Source of the DNA: CAYMFD01 sp964389475 | GTDB taxonomy: Bacteria; Bacteroidota; Bacteroidia; Chitinophagales; Saprospiraceae | Assembly (NCBI GenBank): GCA_964389475.1 | Contig: CAYMFD010000010.1 | Span: 1-60,596, forward strand | DNA: 60,596 bases | Direction: 5' to 3' | Position numbers and translations under genes: made by a program | The notes under the pieces: generated by a model | What the model was told of the DNA's origin: nothing | The model's database searches: none | Seen by the model: only the letters and a program-made list of their open reading frames with translations | Shown here: piece by piece, positions 19,472 through 29,206 of the stretch | Numbering within the stretch: the stretch's first letter is position 1 | Layout of the letters: each line of letters opens with the position of its first letter

Positions 19472-20007
19472 ACCTATCTTCTCCACAGATCCACTCGTAA
19501 CTATGGTACTAGGGGATCTTCAACTTTAAAACCTAGAGCCGTAACCGCACATCCGGTCCACAGGCAAAACCTGGGACCTCAACCAACCTTCGAAAGGCAC
19601 AGACACGGTTCTCTAGTAAAATCGAAGACTTCAACCGGTCCACACGTCCGTTCGACATGTATTGCAGTAGGAGATTTTCAAAGCACTAATGCTACGATCA
19701 ATATTTGTCTGGAAAAGACCTTTGAATCCTCAAGAAGGCACTGTAAGCTCATTACCATACAGTCTCCACTAATGGGTTCATATGCCTAATTGGGCCACAT
19801 TACCCTATAAAACAACTACTTATATACATATAGACCAATTATACGAGCAACAAATATGTGTTTTACATATTGCTTTATTGCGTAATATGTAATTCTTGTG
19901 ATACCTTCGCCCTACACGAGTGGTTTCCCAAAGTCGCACGTGCTTATCCCTTGAGCAGTAATACCAACTTTTTTAGAGAACCGATTTACTGACATAATCA
20001 CTGAGAA
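19472..20007. other. Gene-free region with a weak promoter for the adhesin gene
   Basis: No credible ORF is seen across 536 bases. TTG (19878-19880), a 21-nt spacer and TACCTTCG (19902-19909, one mismatch to TAnnTTTG) could be the promoter of the large secreted protein, giving a leader of about 90 nt. The rest shows no obvious hairpin or repeat. Confidence 0.35.
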
Positions 20008-23000
20008 ATGATAAGTCTGCACTTACGTGCTCTGGCCATGCCTTTGGCTATAGCACTAGGTCTTGTGTACATCCCACACGAGGCACAATCTACTGTATCA
20101 CATTATCAAGAAGAAGACCCTCTAGCCGCAATGGTAATGGTACTCTGCCCTGACATGCTCGTTACAGAAGATATCTTAGGTCCTGGCTGCACTGCCATGG
20201 TGACCATCCCACCACCTACAGAAGAGCCAAACTGCGCCTTCACTAGCATATCAAATAATACAGGTCTTGCTGATCCGAGTGGACTCTACCCGGACACCAG
20301 TTTTATGATCACGTGGGAGGTAGACGACTGTATGGGCTCCTTCACCTGTATGCAACTCGTAGTAGTATCTGATATAGCAGATCCTGATCTACAAGCACCA
20401 CCAGACTTTACAGGTACTACCCTGCCACCAGCGCCACAAGACCTCACAGAGCTAACTGCTCAAGGAGGATCGGCGACCGATAACTGCTCACTAGATGCTA
20501 GCACGCTTACTGTTACGACAGATCTAGTATCCACTAGTGGCAATGTATTCTTCTATCTGAGGCGATTTACGATTTCTGATGTCAATGGTAATGTCTCACA
20601 AGACTTTCAGAGCCTCAGTATCGATGCATCAGTCACGGCGACTCTTATGTGTCCCAATGATACAACCGTGGCCTGCAGCCTGGATAATTTGCCGCCATTC
20701 ACTCTCCTTAATGCATTTAGAGCTCAAGGTGGCAACATCATTGCTAATGCCGGAGCAAACATCGCTGGCAATACCTTTCACCTAGCTGATACAGATACAC
20801 TTATGGTCGCGGGCTGTCCCGTATACGACAGGACATACGCCGTAGAGGTAGACGGCGATACGCTGACGTGCACCCAACGAGTAACGGTCATCGACGGAGA
20901 TGATCCTGTCATCACTTACTGCCCTGCGGATACGACGATTTACACCTCGGCCTTGAGCTGTGATGCCTTATTCTCGGTTGATACAACAGGATTTTTGATT
21001 ACTGATAATTGTGCAATCGATACTGTGACTAACAATCAAACAGCTAATGGTCCCGATGCCTCAGACACCTACCTAGCTGGCATGCACCAAATCACTTTTG
21101 TCGCCTCGGACGTGTGTGGCAATAGCGCTAGCTGTACACTGACACTGACGGTACTAGATACAATCTCACCTGTCTTGACACCACCATCAGACACGACCAT
21201 CATATGCGACATCAGTAACTACGATTTAAGTAGCTACACCGCATATCTAGGTCATGGTGGCAATGTTGTAGAGGCTTGTGCCCTAGATGTAACAACATTT
21301 GATGTAGACACCATGCTACAGACGGGCAGTATATGTCCGCACATTTACACGATTACCTACTCCATAGAGGATACATCAGGCAACCTAGGTAGCGCTGTAC
21401 AGACTGTTATGGTTAACGATACGACACCGCCTGTAATAGATAGTCTAGGACCGATCGTACTATACACAAGTGCGGCCTCATGTGATGCGACATCCATGTT
21501 ACCCGCCATTACAGCTACTGATAATTGCACCCTAACCGATACGCTTAACAGCCTCAATGCAGCAGCCGGCAGTGTACTTACGCTAGAGCTCGACACTACG
21601 GTCTTGCAGATCTGGGTTACCGATGCCTGCGGTAATGCAGATACGATAGACGTGACGTACATCGTACTGGATACGATCGCACCTGTGGTTATAGCGCCTA
21701 ATGACACGACCATAGCTTGCAGCATTAGCGACTTCACCACGACCCACTACAGTGACTTTGAGGCTGCGGGTGGCGTGGCGACAGATGGCTGCGCCGTCGA
21801 CACCTCCACTTATAGTGCTAGTATCACGCTACTCAGTGTGGGAGGATGTCCAATGATATATGAAGTCACATACACCGTATCTGACTCTTCTGGCAATGCA
21901 ACTAGCGATACACATCTGGTCACTGTCGTTGACACCATAGCACCGACTATAACTAATGTAACTCCGGTCATCTTGTATACTACAGCATCGACATGCAGTG
22001 CTATGTCAGCGCTGCCCGTAATCGAAGTAGCTGAAAACTGTACAATCAGCGACACGCTTAACAGTCTCAATGCCGCCCCTGATAGCGTGCTCACGTTAGA
22101 GCTCGACACGACGGTCATCCAAGTATGGGTTACCGATGCCTGTGGCAATGCAGATACGGTAGATGTGACATTTGTAGTACTAGACACCATCGCTCCTGTG
22201 GTCACAGCGCCTGCGGATACAACCATTACTTGCGATATCGGCAACTTCGCAACTACCCACTACAGCGACTTTGAGGCTGCGGGTGGTCTTGTCACAGATG
22301 CTTGTGGTATCGACACGTCGAGCTATCTCAGTAGTTCTATTCTCATAAGTACGGGAGTATGTCCTATGATGTATGAAATCACCTACACTGTATCTGACTC
22401 TTCTGGTAATACTGGAAGTGATATACAGATCGTCACGGTCAACGATACGATACCACCTATGGTAGATAGCCTGGGACCTATCGTCCTATACACAAGTGCA
22501 GCCTCGTGTGAGGCGACATCGATGCTACCCACCATTACCGTTTCTGACAACTGTACACTAGCCGATACGCTTAACAGCCTCGATGCGGCAGCTGATAGCT
22601 TACTCACGCTAGAGCTCGACACTACGATCGTACAGATCTGGGTAACCGATGCCTGTGGCAATGCAGATACTATAGACGTAACCTTTGTGGTACTTGATAC
22701 GATCGCACCTGTACTAAGTAATGCCCCACTCCTAGATACTGCCGTTTGCTCTATGGCGGAGATCGACACACTATTTACCATCCAGGACGCTAGAGATGCA
22801 GACCTCATTGTGACTGATAATTGCAGTTTGGTGGATTCGTTAGTGCTAGACAGTATAATCTCGACGACAACTCTAGTACAGCGATACTACAGTGTAGTCG
22901 ATAGCAGTGGCAACGGTAGTCCATTCGAACAAATCATCACCCTGCGAGATACAGTGGATCCTGTATTGGTCTTGGCAGCAGACACGACGATTACCTGTGG

Positions 23001-25791
23001 TGCAGACACCATGAGCTTCTTTGCAGTCGATCCGATCTCTGCGGAGGATAATTGCGCGGTCGTTGACACCGTACGGTCAGGACTCATTGTCATCGATAAT
23101 GACCCTTGTAACTACCAAGTAGGTATCAGCACCACGATCATCGATCAGATGGGTAATATGGCCATCGATACTCAGATGGTCACGGTCCGCGATACGACAT
23201 CACCATTGATAGGCAGTCTCGTGGGTCTACCAGATACATACTGCGGTGATCCTCGACCGGTACCAGAGATGCCTGCTGTAACGGACAACTGCAGTTTCGT
23301 ACAGCCCCTTACAACAGTCATAGACTCAAGCAGGAAGGTCTCCTGTGCTGACTATCCAATGATCTATCGCTACACCGCACAAGACGCGTGTGGTAATAGC
23401 TCAAGCTTGACGGATACCATCATGATCTTACGAGATACGGTACCACCGTACCTCATCAGACCTGTAGATACGCTACGACTGTCGACTGACTCACATGCGT
23501 GTGAGGCTACACATAATCTGGTATTCCCAGATAGTACGGTAGCAGACGATTGCAATCCTTTCGTAACGACAATACCCGACAACTTGAGTGGTACATTCCC
23601 ACTCGACACAACCATAGTCACATGGACTTTAAGAGATCAATGTAACAATGATACGACAGTGCAGCAAGTCGTCATCGTTAAGGACAACCAAGCACCAACA
23701 ATACTAGTATCTGGGCCCAAGATCGTCGCCATCGGTAACAATGTACCATCGGCTGTCGATGTGGAGACATTCGTGTCTACGCTATTTGACAATTGTACCA
23801 AGACCTCCGGTATCAAGGTTACCGGTATGAAAATCGACGCAAATGGCAATCCGATTACGACCTGTGGAGACACAAGTACTGCACTGAGAGATCAACTTCT
23901 GTTTTGCTGTGAAGATATCGGCACTGACGTCTTCGTCATGTTGCAGGCAGAAGACCATCACGGCAACACCGCACTTACAGCGGCATTTAGGATAACGGTT
24001 GAGGATAACATCGGGCCGATCTCCGGTCCATCCTACGACTTGCCGGATATCACAGTTAGCTGCCAGTATCCGCTAGACGTCAATGACCTCTCTGTTTTTG
24101 GCAATATTAGCTATGATATCAATGGTAGAGACAGTATCACTATCGAAGGCACCTACTGGGGCCTAGATGCCTATGTCTTGGACAACTGTCCCGATATGAC
24201 GACCATCAAGGATACGGTCATCTCAGACAGCAGAATGGACTGCGGTCAAGGAGAGATCATACGACAACTGATCGTCGATGATGGCCGTAATACACCACTG
24301 ATCATCGACCAGGTCATCACTGTGCGAGATACGAGTCCTATAGGACCAAGCGACATCGTGTACCCAGCCAAGTTCACCCTAGACGACTGCGGTGCCACGA
24401 CGGTGCTACCTTCGGTGTCAGGCATACCGATCATCTCCAACCAAGATGCCTGCTCTAATGTATACTACAGTTTCGATGATCAGCAATTCACCTTACAAAA
24501 TGGCAACATCGATATCAGAAGGACGTGGACAGTAATCGACTGGTGCCAGTACGACGCAGCCAACAATCTAGGCATATGGCGTGGTGTACAGAGTATCAGT
24601 ATCATCTGCACGAGCGGTAGAGCCGTCAATGTGGGTGGTGCAATCTATGGTGCAGACGGAGCTCCTATGTCAGGGGTACAGCTGAGACTATCAGGACCGG
24701 AGATGGAACTGACTGTTACGAGTGACGAAGAAGGCAAGTGGGACTTTGCGGAGATCCCCTCAGACTACTCCTACGCTGTGACGCCTATCTATGATGAAGA
24801 TCACCGAGAAGGAGTCTCTACCCTGGATATGGTCCTTATGATGAGACATATCCTCGGCTTCGAATCACTAGATGCCCCTAGTAAGATGATCGCCGCTGAT
24901 GTCAATGATGACCAGCGCATAACGGGTAAGGACATCGTAGAACTACGACAGCTGATCTTAGGTATTACAGACCACTTCGATGACAATCTATCGTATAGGT
25001 TTGTCGCTCCTGACTGGGAGTGGACTTCGGATGTAGATCCATGGTCATGGAAGGAATCGTGGATTACAGAAGGAATCTGGGAAGACGAAATGTCTCTAGA
25101 CTTCGATGCCATCAAGATAGGTGACGTAGATAACTCGATCGCCCTAGATAACAGATCATCCAAAACGCTGAGCCTATTCCTATCACAGCCCTACCAGCTA
25201 GCTAATGGTAAGTATGGCGTGGAAGTAAGCAGTGGTGATGCCATCGACCTGCATGCTATGGAGATATCCCTAGAAAGCAGATCTATAGTAGGCGTCGCAT
25301 CAGGAGCTATCGATATTGACGACTGGCACGTAGCTGATAGCGATGGCGTACACATAGCCTGGGCGGACGATACGCCATTAGAGCTAGAAAGTGGACAACT
25401 TCTATTTACGATAGAGCTGAGCAGCGAAGACGACGTGAGCATACTGCAGACAGCAGTAGCAGAGGCCTATGATGATGCATTTAATCGATATGCTATCTCC
25501 CTGCATGACCTGCCAAAAAATGCGCAGGTCGATCTAGAGCAGAACACGCCAAATCCATTCTCAAACCTAACGGAGATAGCCTGGACACAATCGCAAAATG
25601 CTAGAGTACAGCTACGACTGCACAATGCTAGCGGAGCTCTTATACATCGACACATTGCACGGTACGACGCTGGTAGACATACGTATATGATCACGGCAGC
25701 AGACATAGATCCTGCTGTAGGTGTGATCTTCTACAGTCTCAATGTACAGGGTGAGCAACCTATCGTCAAGAAAATGATAAGAATCGAATAG
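20008..25791 (+). CDS. Giant secreted HYR-like repeat protein with dockerin-like segment and T9SS type A sorting domain
   Basis: A 1927-residue surface or secreted protein. A signal peptide (MISLHLRALAMPLAIALGLV) is followed by about 1500 residues of Thr/Asp/Cys-rich HYR-type beta-sandwich repeats. Each repeat has a DTIAPVV-like start, a TIxCDI strand and a TDACGNADTI end. A 171-residue unit is duplicated with exact 513-nt period at 21430, 21943 and 22456 (the last about half length). A carboxypeptidase-regulatory-like segment (GGAIYGADGAPMSGVQL) precedes a dockerin-type calcium loop, ADVNDDQRITGKDIVELRQ, near residue 1631. The C-terminus (LEQNTPNPFSNLTEIAWT to the final MIRIE) is a T9SS sorting domain, so export by type IX secretion is expected. 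Probable role: adhesion or matrix attachment (inference). Confidence 0.9.
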   Translation: MISLHLRALAMPLAIALGLVYIPHEAQSTVSHYQEEDPLAAMVMVLCPDMLVTEDILGPGCTAMVTIPPPTEEPNCAFTSISNNTGLADPSGLYPDTSFMITWEVDDCMGSFTCMQLVVVSDIADPDLQAPPDFTGTTLPPAPQDLTELTAQGGSATDNCSLDASTLTVTTDLVSTSGNVFFYLRRFTISDVNGNVSQDFQSLSIDASVTATLMCPNDTTVACSLDNLPPFTLLNAFRAQGGNIIANAGANIAGNTFHLADTDTLMVAGCPVYDRTYAVEVDGDTLTCTQRVTVIDGDDPVITYCPADTTIYTSALSCDALFSVDTTGFLITDNCAIDTVTNNQTANGPDASDTYLAGMHQITFVASDVCGNSASCTLTLTVLDTISPVLTPPSDTTIICDISNYDLSSYTAYLGHGGNVVEACALDVTTFDVDTMLQTGSICPHIYTITYSIEDTSGNLGSAVQTVMVNDTTPPVIDSLGPIVLYTSAASCDATSMLPAITATDNCTLTDTLNSLNAAAGSVLTLELDTTVLQIWVTDACGNADTIDVTYIVLDTIAPVVIAPNDTTIACSISDFTTTHYSDFEAAGGVATDGCAVDTSTYSASITLLSVGGCPMIYEVTYTVSDSSGNATSDTHLVTVVDTIAPTITNVTPVILYTTASTCSAMSALPVIEVAENCTISDTLNSLNAAPDSVLTLELDTTVIQVWVTDACGNADTVDVTFVVLDTIAPVVTAPADTTITCDIGNFATTHYSDFEAAGGLVTDACGIDTSSYLSSSILISTGVCPMMYEITYTVSDSSGNTGSDIQIVTVNDTIPPMVDSLGPIVLYTSAASCEATSMLPTITVSDNCTLADTLNSLDAAADSLLTLELDTTIVQIWVTDACGNADTIDVTFVVLDTIAPVLSNAPLLDTAVCSMAEIDTLFTIQDARDADLIVTDNCSLVDSLVLDSIISTTTLVQRYYSVVDSSGNGSPFEQIITLRDTVDPVLVLAADTTITCGADTMSFFAVDPISAEDNCAVVDTVRSGLIVIDNDPCNYQVGISTTIIDQMGNMAIDTQMVTVRDTTSPLIGSLVGLPDTYCGDPRPVPEMPAVTDNCSFVQPLTTVIDSSRKVSCADYPMIYRYTAQDACGNSSSLTDTIMILRDTVPPYLIRPVDTLRLSTDSHACEATHNLVFPDSTVADDCNPFVTTIPDNLSGTFPLDTTIVTWTLRDQCNNDTTVQQVVIVKDNQAPTILVSGPKIVAIGNNVPSAVDVETFVSTLFDNCTKTSGIKVTGMKIDANGNPITTCGDTSTALRDQLLFCCEDIGTDVFVMLQAEDHHGNTALTAAFRITVEDNIGPISGPSYDLPDITVSCQYPLDVNDLSVFGNISYDINGRDSITIEGTYWGLDAYVLDNCPDMTTIKDTVISDSRMDCGQGEIIRQLIVDDGRNTPLIIDQVITVRDTSPIGPSDIVYPAKFTLDDCGATTVLPSVSGIPIISNQDACSNVYYSFDDQQFTLQNGNIDIRRTWTVIDWCQYDAANNLGIWRGVQSISIICTSGRAVNVGGAIYGADGAPMSGVQLRLSGPEMELTVTSDEEGKWDFAEIPSDYSYAVTPIYDEDHREGVSTLDMVLMMRHILGFESLDAPSKMIAADVNDDQRITGKDIVELRQLILGITDHFDDNLSYRFVAPDWEWTSDVDPWSWKESWITEGIWEDEMSLDFDAIKIGDVDNSIALDNRSSKTLSLFLSQPYQLANGKYGVEVSSGDAIDLHAMEISLESRSIVGVASGAIDIDDWHVADSDGVHIAWADDTPLELESGQLLFTIELSSEDDVSILQTAVAEAYDDAFNRYAISLHDLPKNAQVDLEQNTPNPFSNLTEIAWTQSQNARVQLRLHNASGALIHRHIARYDAGRHTYMITAADIDPAVGVIFYSLNVQGEQPIVKKMIRIE
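21430..22720 (+). repeat. 513-bp in-frame tandem repeat inside the adhesin gene
   Basis: Three copies begin at 21430, 21943 and 22456, marked by xPxIxxxxPIxLYTxAxxC; the third is interrupted after about 265 bp. The period is exactly 171 codons. Each carries the same TLNSLNAA and LELDTT landmarks with few changes, pointing to recent duplication. Confidence 0.85.
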
Positions 25792-25871
25792 TTCATGGTC
25801 TTTTGGCACAGATGTTGCAATTAACATATATGTACCCAAAGACCTTAAGTTAAACTCATTTAGGCTTTTAT

Positions 25872-25913
25872 AAAAGGAGTATTCTCTAGGAGTAGAGATT
25901 ACTCCTTTTTTCT
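25872..25913 (+). terminator. Intrinsic terminator of the adhesin gene
   Basis: AAAAGGAGT pairs with ACTCCTTTT, with further TCTCT/AGAGA pairing in the loop region, and a T-run follows. The upstream A-run could also make it work leftward. Confidence 0.8.
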
Positions 25914-26045
25914 TTTGGCAAAATATTGACAGTCTTCAAAGGCGTATCTCTGTCTACTGCATAGTACGTGTTAGAAAAGCTCGAAACCGATCCTTTAAAC
26001 TTGCATACCACCCTCGCTTTTGTCAACACCTAGATGTGAATCGAC

Positions 26046-26076
26046 TTGATAGAAAGTAAATTATTGTTTACTTTTA
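26046..26076 (+). promoter_or_regulatory. hicAB promoter with overlapping operator palindrome
   Basis: TTG (26046-26048), 20 nt, and TACTTTTA (26069-26076, one mismatch to TAnnTTTG) form a candidate promoter. A perfect 8-bp inverted repeat, AAAGTAAA (26053-26060) and TTTACTTT (26067-26074), spans the spacer and the -7 box. The antitoxin encoded downstream has a C-terminal helix-turn-helix, so this is a good candidate for its autoregulatory operator. Confidence 0.55.
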
Positions 26077-26080
26077 AGTC

Positions 26081-26275
26081 ATGAAATGATCTGAATTCCT
26101 TAGAATGCTCAAACGAGATGGATGGTATGTAGTTAGCATGAAAGGCTTGCACGTCAAAATGAAGCATCCATCAAAGGAAGGAAACGTGATTTTCCCAAAC
26201 CATGGGAGCAGCGATTTGGGCAAAGGACTTGAGAATAAGCTTAGAAAAGATGCTCAATTAAAGAAGAAGAAATGA
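26081..26275 (+). pseudogene. hicA: HicA-type mRNA interferase toxin, reading frame interrupted at codon 3
   Basis: HicA toxins are small dsRBD-fold RNases. The frame reads M-K-stop-SEFLRMLKRDGWYVV, then MKGLHVKMKHP and VIFPNHG: the alignment to the usual MKSSEF start implies that a Ser codon TCA became TGA at 26087-26089. The rest of the 64-codon frame is intact and includes the active-site His, although the usual GSH is GLH here. It ends in TGA overlapping the antitoxin ATG. Reinitiation at the ATG at 26105 (codon 9) would give a 56-residue product lacking the first strand, so residual activity is possible but doubtful. The frame is short and has an early stop, so ORF callers would miss it. 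The module is AT-rich compared with its surroundings. Confidence 0.75.
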
Positions 26276-26649
26276 AGTACAAATTTGTAATTGAACGAAG
26301 CAAAACGGGCTACTCAGCCTATGAGAAAAGAATGCCAATATTTACTTACGGTGATACAATCCGCGAAATGCAGATGCATGCCTTAGAAGCTGTTAATCTT
26401 TATGAAGAAGAACTTGACAGAGACCCTGCAACACTAAACAACCTATCATTTGAAATTGATTTCAAACAATTTTTCGATTATTACAAAGTAATCAACTCTA
26501 AACATCTTGCTAAGAGAATCGGAATGAACGAATCTCTTTTATCGCAATATGTAACTGGAAAGAAAAACCCTTCCAAAAAACAAGTAGAAAGAATAATTGA
26601 CGGGTTGCATGAAATTGGCAAAGAACTCACTGAACTTGTGCTTGTGTAA
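26272..26649 (+). CDS. hicB: HicB-type antitoxin with C-terminal HTH
   Basis: A 125-residue antitoxin. The N-terminal partial RNase H fold (MKYKFVIERSKTGYSAYEKR) would bind HicA. The C-terminal HTH_3-like domain (INSKHLAKRIGMNESLLSQY, then VTGKKNPSKKQVERI) would bind DNA and repress the module. It overlaps the toxin frame by 4 nt (ATGA). Because the toxin frame is broken, the gene may now be an orphan repressor or a protector against related toxins. Confidence 0.85.
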   Translation: MKYKFVIERSKTGYSAYEKRMPIFTYGDTIREMQMHALEAVNLYEEELDRDPATLNNLSFEIDFKQFFDYYKVINSKHLAKRIGMNESLLSQYVTGKKNPSKKQVERIIDGLHEIGKELTELVLV

Positions 26650-26822
26650 CAATAGAAAAAACTTGATAGATAGATTATACAGGCTGTAACCCCTCTCCTA
26701 GCCACAGTCTACTTGAGCTTCGACCTGCTATGAACACCACTTTCTTAAGCACTTCGCAAAACTAAGTTAACACTACCACGGCTCCATCAAATCACCACAA
26801 CTACTCCTTAAAAAACCAAGAG

Positions 26823-28676
26823 CTATCTATAAGCCAGTAGGTCTACCTGCTGCAGATAGTCCTCTAGACGCTGACGCCTAGGGTCTACGCTACCATTGAG
26901 ATACTGCTCTATCATGAGGCTAGCAATGGGTGCTGCCATGTCGGCGCCAAAACCAGCATTCTCGACATATACGGCGATCGCGATCTGCGGATCGTCCTTA
27001 GGGGCAAAGGCAAAGAAAACGGAGTGATCCCTTCCGTGCGGATTCTGTGAGGTGCCCGTCTTACCGCATATATCAAGTCCGTCGACATACATATCTCGAG
27101 CAGTACCCGTCCGCATCACCCGCTCCATACCCCTGACTACAGGCTCGTAGTAAGCCTTGTCGATACGCATGTGATTGGGCTCTCTATAGGGAGAAGGTAG
27201 CGTAGCGCCATTGCTAAAAGCCTTAGCCAGGTGAGGCGTGATGTACCAACCTCGATTAGCGATAATAGCGGCGAGATTAGCCATCTGTAGGGTGGTTAAT
27301 TGTAACTCTCCCTGGCCTATACCCAGCGACAGTACGTAGGTCGACTTCCACCCATTGACGACATAGTCATACAGGTCATCATAGTAGTCTGAGGTAGGGA
27401 TATTCCCGGCACTCTCATAGATATAGTCGATGCCTAGCTTGCGTCCCATACCGAAATCCTCGAGGTAGGAGGACAGCGTATCTAGGGCCATCCCGGGTCT
27501 ATTGTACCCGTACTGCTCTAGGTACTCACGCATGAGCTGGTAGTAGTACGTATTGCAGCTGTGCTCTATAGCGATCTCTACATTATAGGGTGTGGGGTGG
27601 GCATGACAGCCTTGGACGTACCCTTTCTTACCTGCCTCATACTCTCCCGTGCAGTAGATAGTACGATCTGCCTGTGTGATTCCTGACTGTAGAGCCACCA
27701 TAGAGAAGATGGACTTAAAGATTGATCCCGGTGGATAGGCAGCCATCACACTTCGATCTATCGAAGGCCTGTTGATCGTATCATTTAGGAGGTCTTGGAA
27801 GGCTTGACCGCGGTCTCGATCCAGGTTGAGAATATTGGGGTCATAGCTGGGGGCAGAGATCATAGACAGTATCTCACCTGTCGCCGGCTCTATAGCCACG
27901 ATACTACCACGCTTGCCCTGCATGAGTAGCTCGCCGTACTGCTGTAGGTCGAGATCGAGGGCCGTGGTAATATCGACTCCAGAGATAGCAGCAGAATCTA
28001 GAGAACCCTCATCGAAGGTGCCTACCTCGCGACCGATGTTGTCTTTAAGGACATAGTTGATACCAGGGCTGCCTCGCAACATCGACTCGTATGTCCGCTC
28101 TAGGCCACTCACGCCGATGTAGTCACCCGGCTTGTATACCCCTTGGCTATTATCTATCACCGCTTGGTTGACCTCACCGAGGTAACCGAGAACGTGGGCA
28201 GCACTCTGATGAGGGTAGCCACGTATATTTCTAGTTACCGTATAGAAACCTGGAAATCGAAACAGATGCTCTTGCAGCTTACTGTAAATATCAGGCTTGA
28301 TACGAGACATAAACGTATAGGCAACCGACCTACTATACCTTGGGCTCCTCCAGTCTCGCTCGATCTTATCTTCAAATTCTGCAATATCAATATCCAAGAG
28401 ATCACAGAAGAGGGCCGTATCCATACCAGGATCGAGGTTGTTGTAAATGACCTCTAGGTCGTAGATCGTATTGTTAACGACGAGGAGGTCGCCATTTCTA
28501 TCATATATGAGGCCGCGAGCTGGATAGATCTTCTTCTTACTGAGAGCGGTACGCTGTGCTTGATCTCGATACTTGGTACTAAAGAGTTGTAGCTGCGCCA
28601 TCTTAACCAGCAAAGCCACACCCACCACTACAAATAGCGCAATTACTACACTAGCCTTACTACTTCGTTCTGTCAT
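26823..28676 (-). CDS. mrdA: Penicillin-binding protein 2 (elongasome transpeptidase)
   Basis: Cross-links peptidoglycan in cell elongation; a single N-terminal membrane anchor leads into the periplasmic protein. At 617 residues, the N-terminal segment ASVVIALFVVVGVALLVKM is the anchor and YPARGLIYDRNGDLLVVN opens the dimerisation domain. The transpeptidase motifs are PPGSIFKSIFSM (SxxK), EHSCNTYY (SxN) and CGKTGTSQNP (KTG). It is last in mreB-mreC-mreD-mrdA, 8 nt after mreD. rodA, which often follows in Bacteroidota, is not next to it; the hicAB module lies beyond. Confidence 0.95.
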   Translation of the reverse strand: MTERSSKASVVIALFVVVGVALLVKMAQLQLFSTKYRDQAQRTALSKKKIYPARGLIYDRNGDLLVVNNTIYDLEVIYNNLDPGMDTALFCDLLDIDIAEFEDKIERDWRSPRYSRSVAYTFMSRIKPDIYSKLQEHLFRFPGFYTVTRNIRGYPHQSAAHVLGYLGEVNQAVIDNSQGVYKPGDYIGVSGLERTYESMLRGSPGINYVLKDNIGREVGTFDEGSLDSAAISGVDITTALDLDLQQYGELLMQGKRGSIVAIEPATGEILSMISAPSYDPNILNLDRDRGQAFQDLLNDTINRPSIDRSVMAAYPPGSIFKSIFSMVALQSGITQADRTIYCTGEYEAGKKGYVQGCHAHPTPYNVEIAIEHSCNTYYYQLMREYLEQYGYNRPGMALDTLSSYLEDFGMGRKLGIDYIYESAGNIPTSDYYDDLYDYVVNGWKSTYVLSLGIGQGELQLTTLQMANLAAIIANRGWYITPHLAKAFSNGATLPSPYREPNHMRIDKAYYEPVVRGMERVMRTGTARDMYVDGLDICGKTGTSQNPHGRDHSVFFAFAPKDDPQIAIAVYVENAGFGADMAAPIASLMIEQYLNGSVDPRRQRLEDYLQQVDLLAYR

Positions 28677-28684
28677 CTATGCCG

Positions 28685-29206
28685 CTAAGATCTAGACGAA
28701 AATACCATCTCTATGATCAATATTACAAAGAAGGACGCTAGTAAGCTCACAAGTGTATCTAGCACTATACTGAGCAGGTACACAAACGAAAAAGCCTCCA
28801 CGCTGAAATAGGCAAATAGATAGACGGCAAGACTCGCTGCCAAAAAGGACATAAACCAAGTGACACCCATCTGCTTGAGCGAGGGACCGACCTCCTCATT
28901 ATACCCTTCGTAGGGCTCCAGCAGCTGCAGGAGAGGTGTACGTATGTACGCTAGCAGTACGATAGCGGCAGCATGTACTCCAGGACTATTGTAAAAACCA
29001 TCTACGAAAAGGCCGATGGCCAACGCAGCTAGCATAAGGATGATGCGTGGTGTCTTGATCGGCAGTAGTAATACCGCAAGCGGATAGACCATAAAGTGTA
29101 CATAGGCTACATCACCTAGAGGCAAAGTAAGGCGACGAAAGATCAACACCTGCAAGATCGCTAGCACGACAAAGCGTACGATATGTATCCATGTACTAGC
29201 CCTCAT
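28685..29206 (-). CDS. mreD: Rod shape-determining protein MreD
   Basis: A 173-residue, mostly hydrophobic protein with about five membrane segments (RFVVLAILQVLIFRRLTL, YVHFMVYPLAVLLLPI, VLLAYIRTPLL). Sequence conservation in MreD is low; the identification rests on size, topology and position between mreC and mrdA. It overlaps mreC by 11 nt, consistent with translational coupling. Confidence 0.88.
   Translation of the reverse strand: MRASTWIHIVRFVVLAILQVLIFRRLTLPLGDVAYVHFMVYPLAVLLLPIKTPRIILMLAALAIGLFVDGFYNSPGVHAAAIVLLAYIRTPLLQLLEPYEGYNEEVGPSLKQMGVTWFMSFLAASLAVYLFAYFSVEAFSFVYLLSIVLDTLVSLLASFFVILIIEMVFSSRS

Noticed and set aside
21357..25442. Many minus-strand ORFs of 64-144 codons opposite the adhesin gene
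   Set aside because: They are Ser/Val/Thr-rich mirror images of the repeated Asp/Thr/Ser-rich plus-strand coding sequence, with no motifs or start context.
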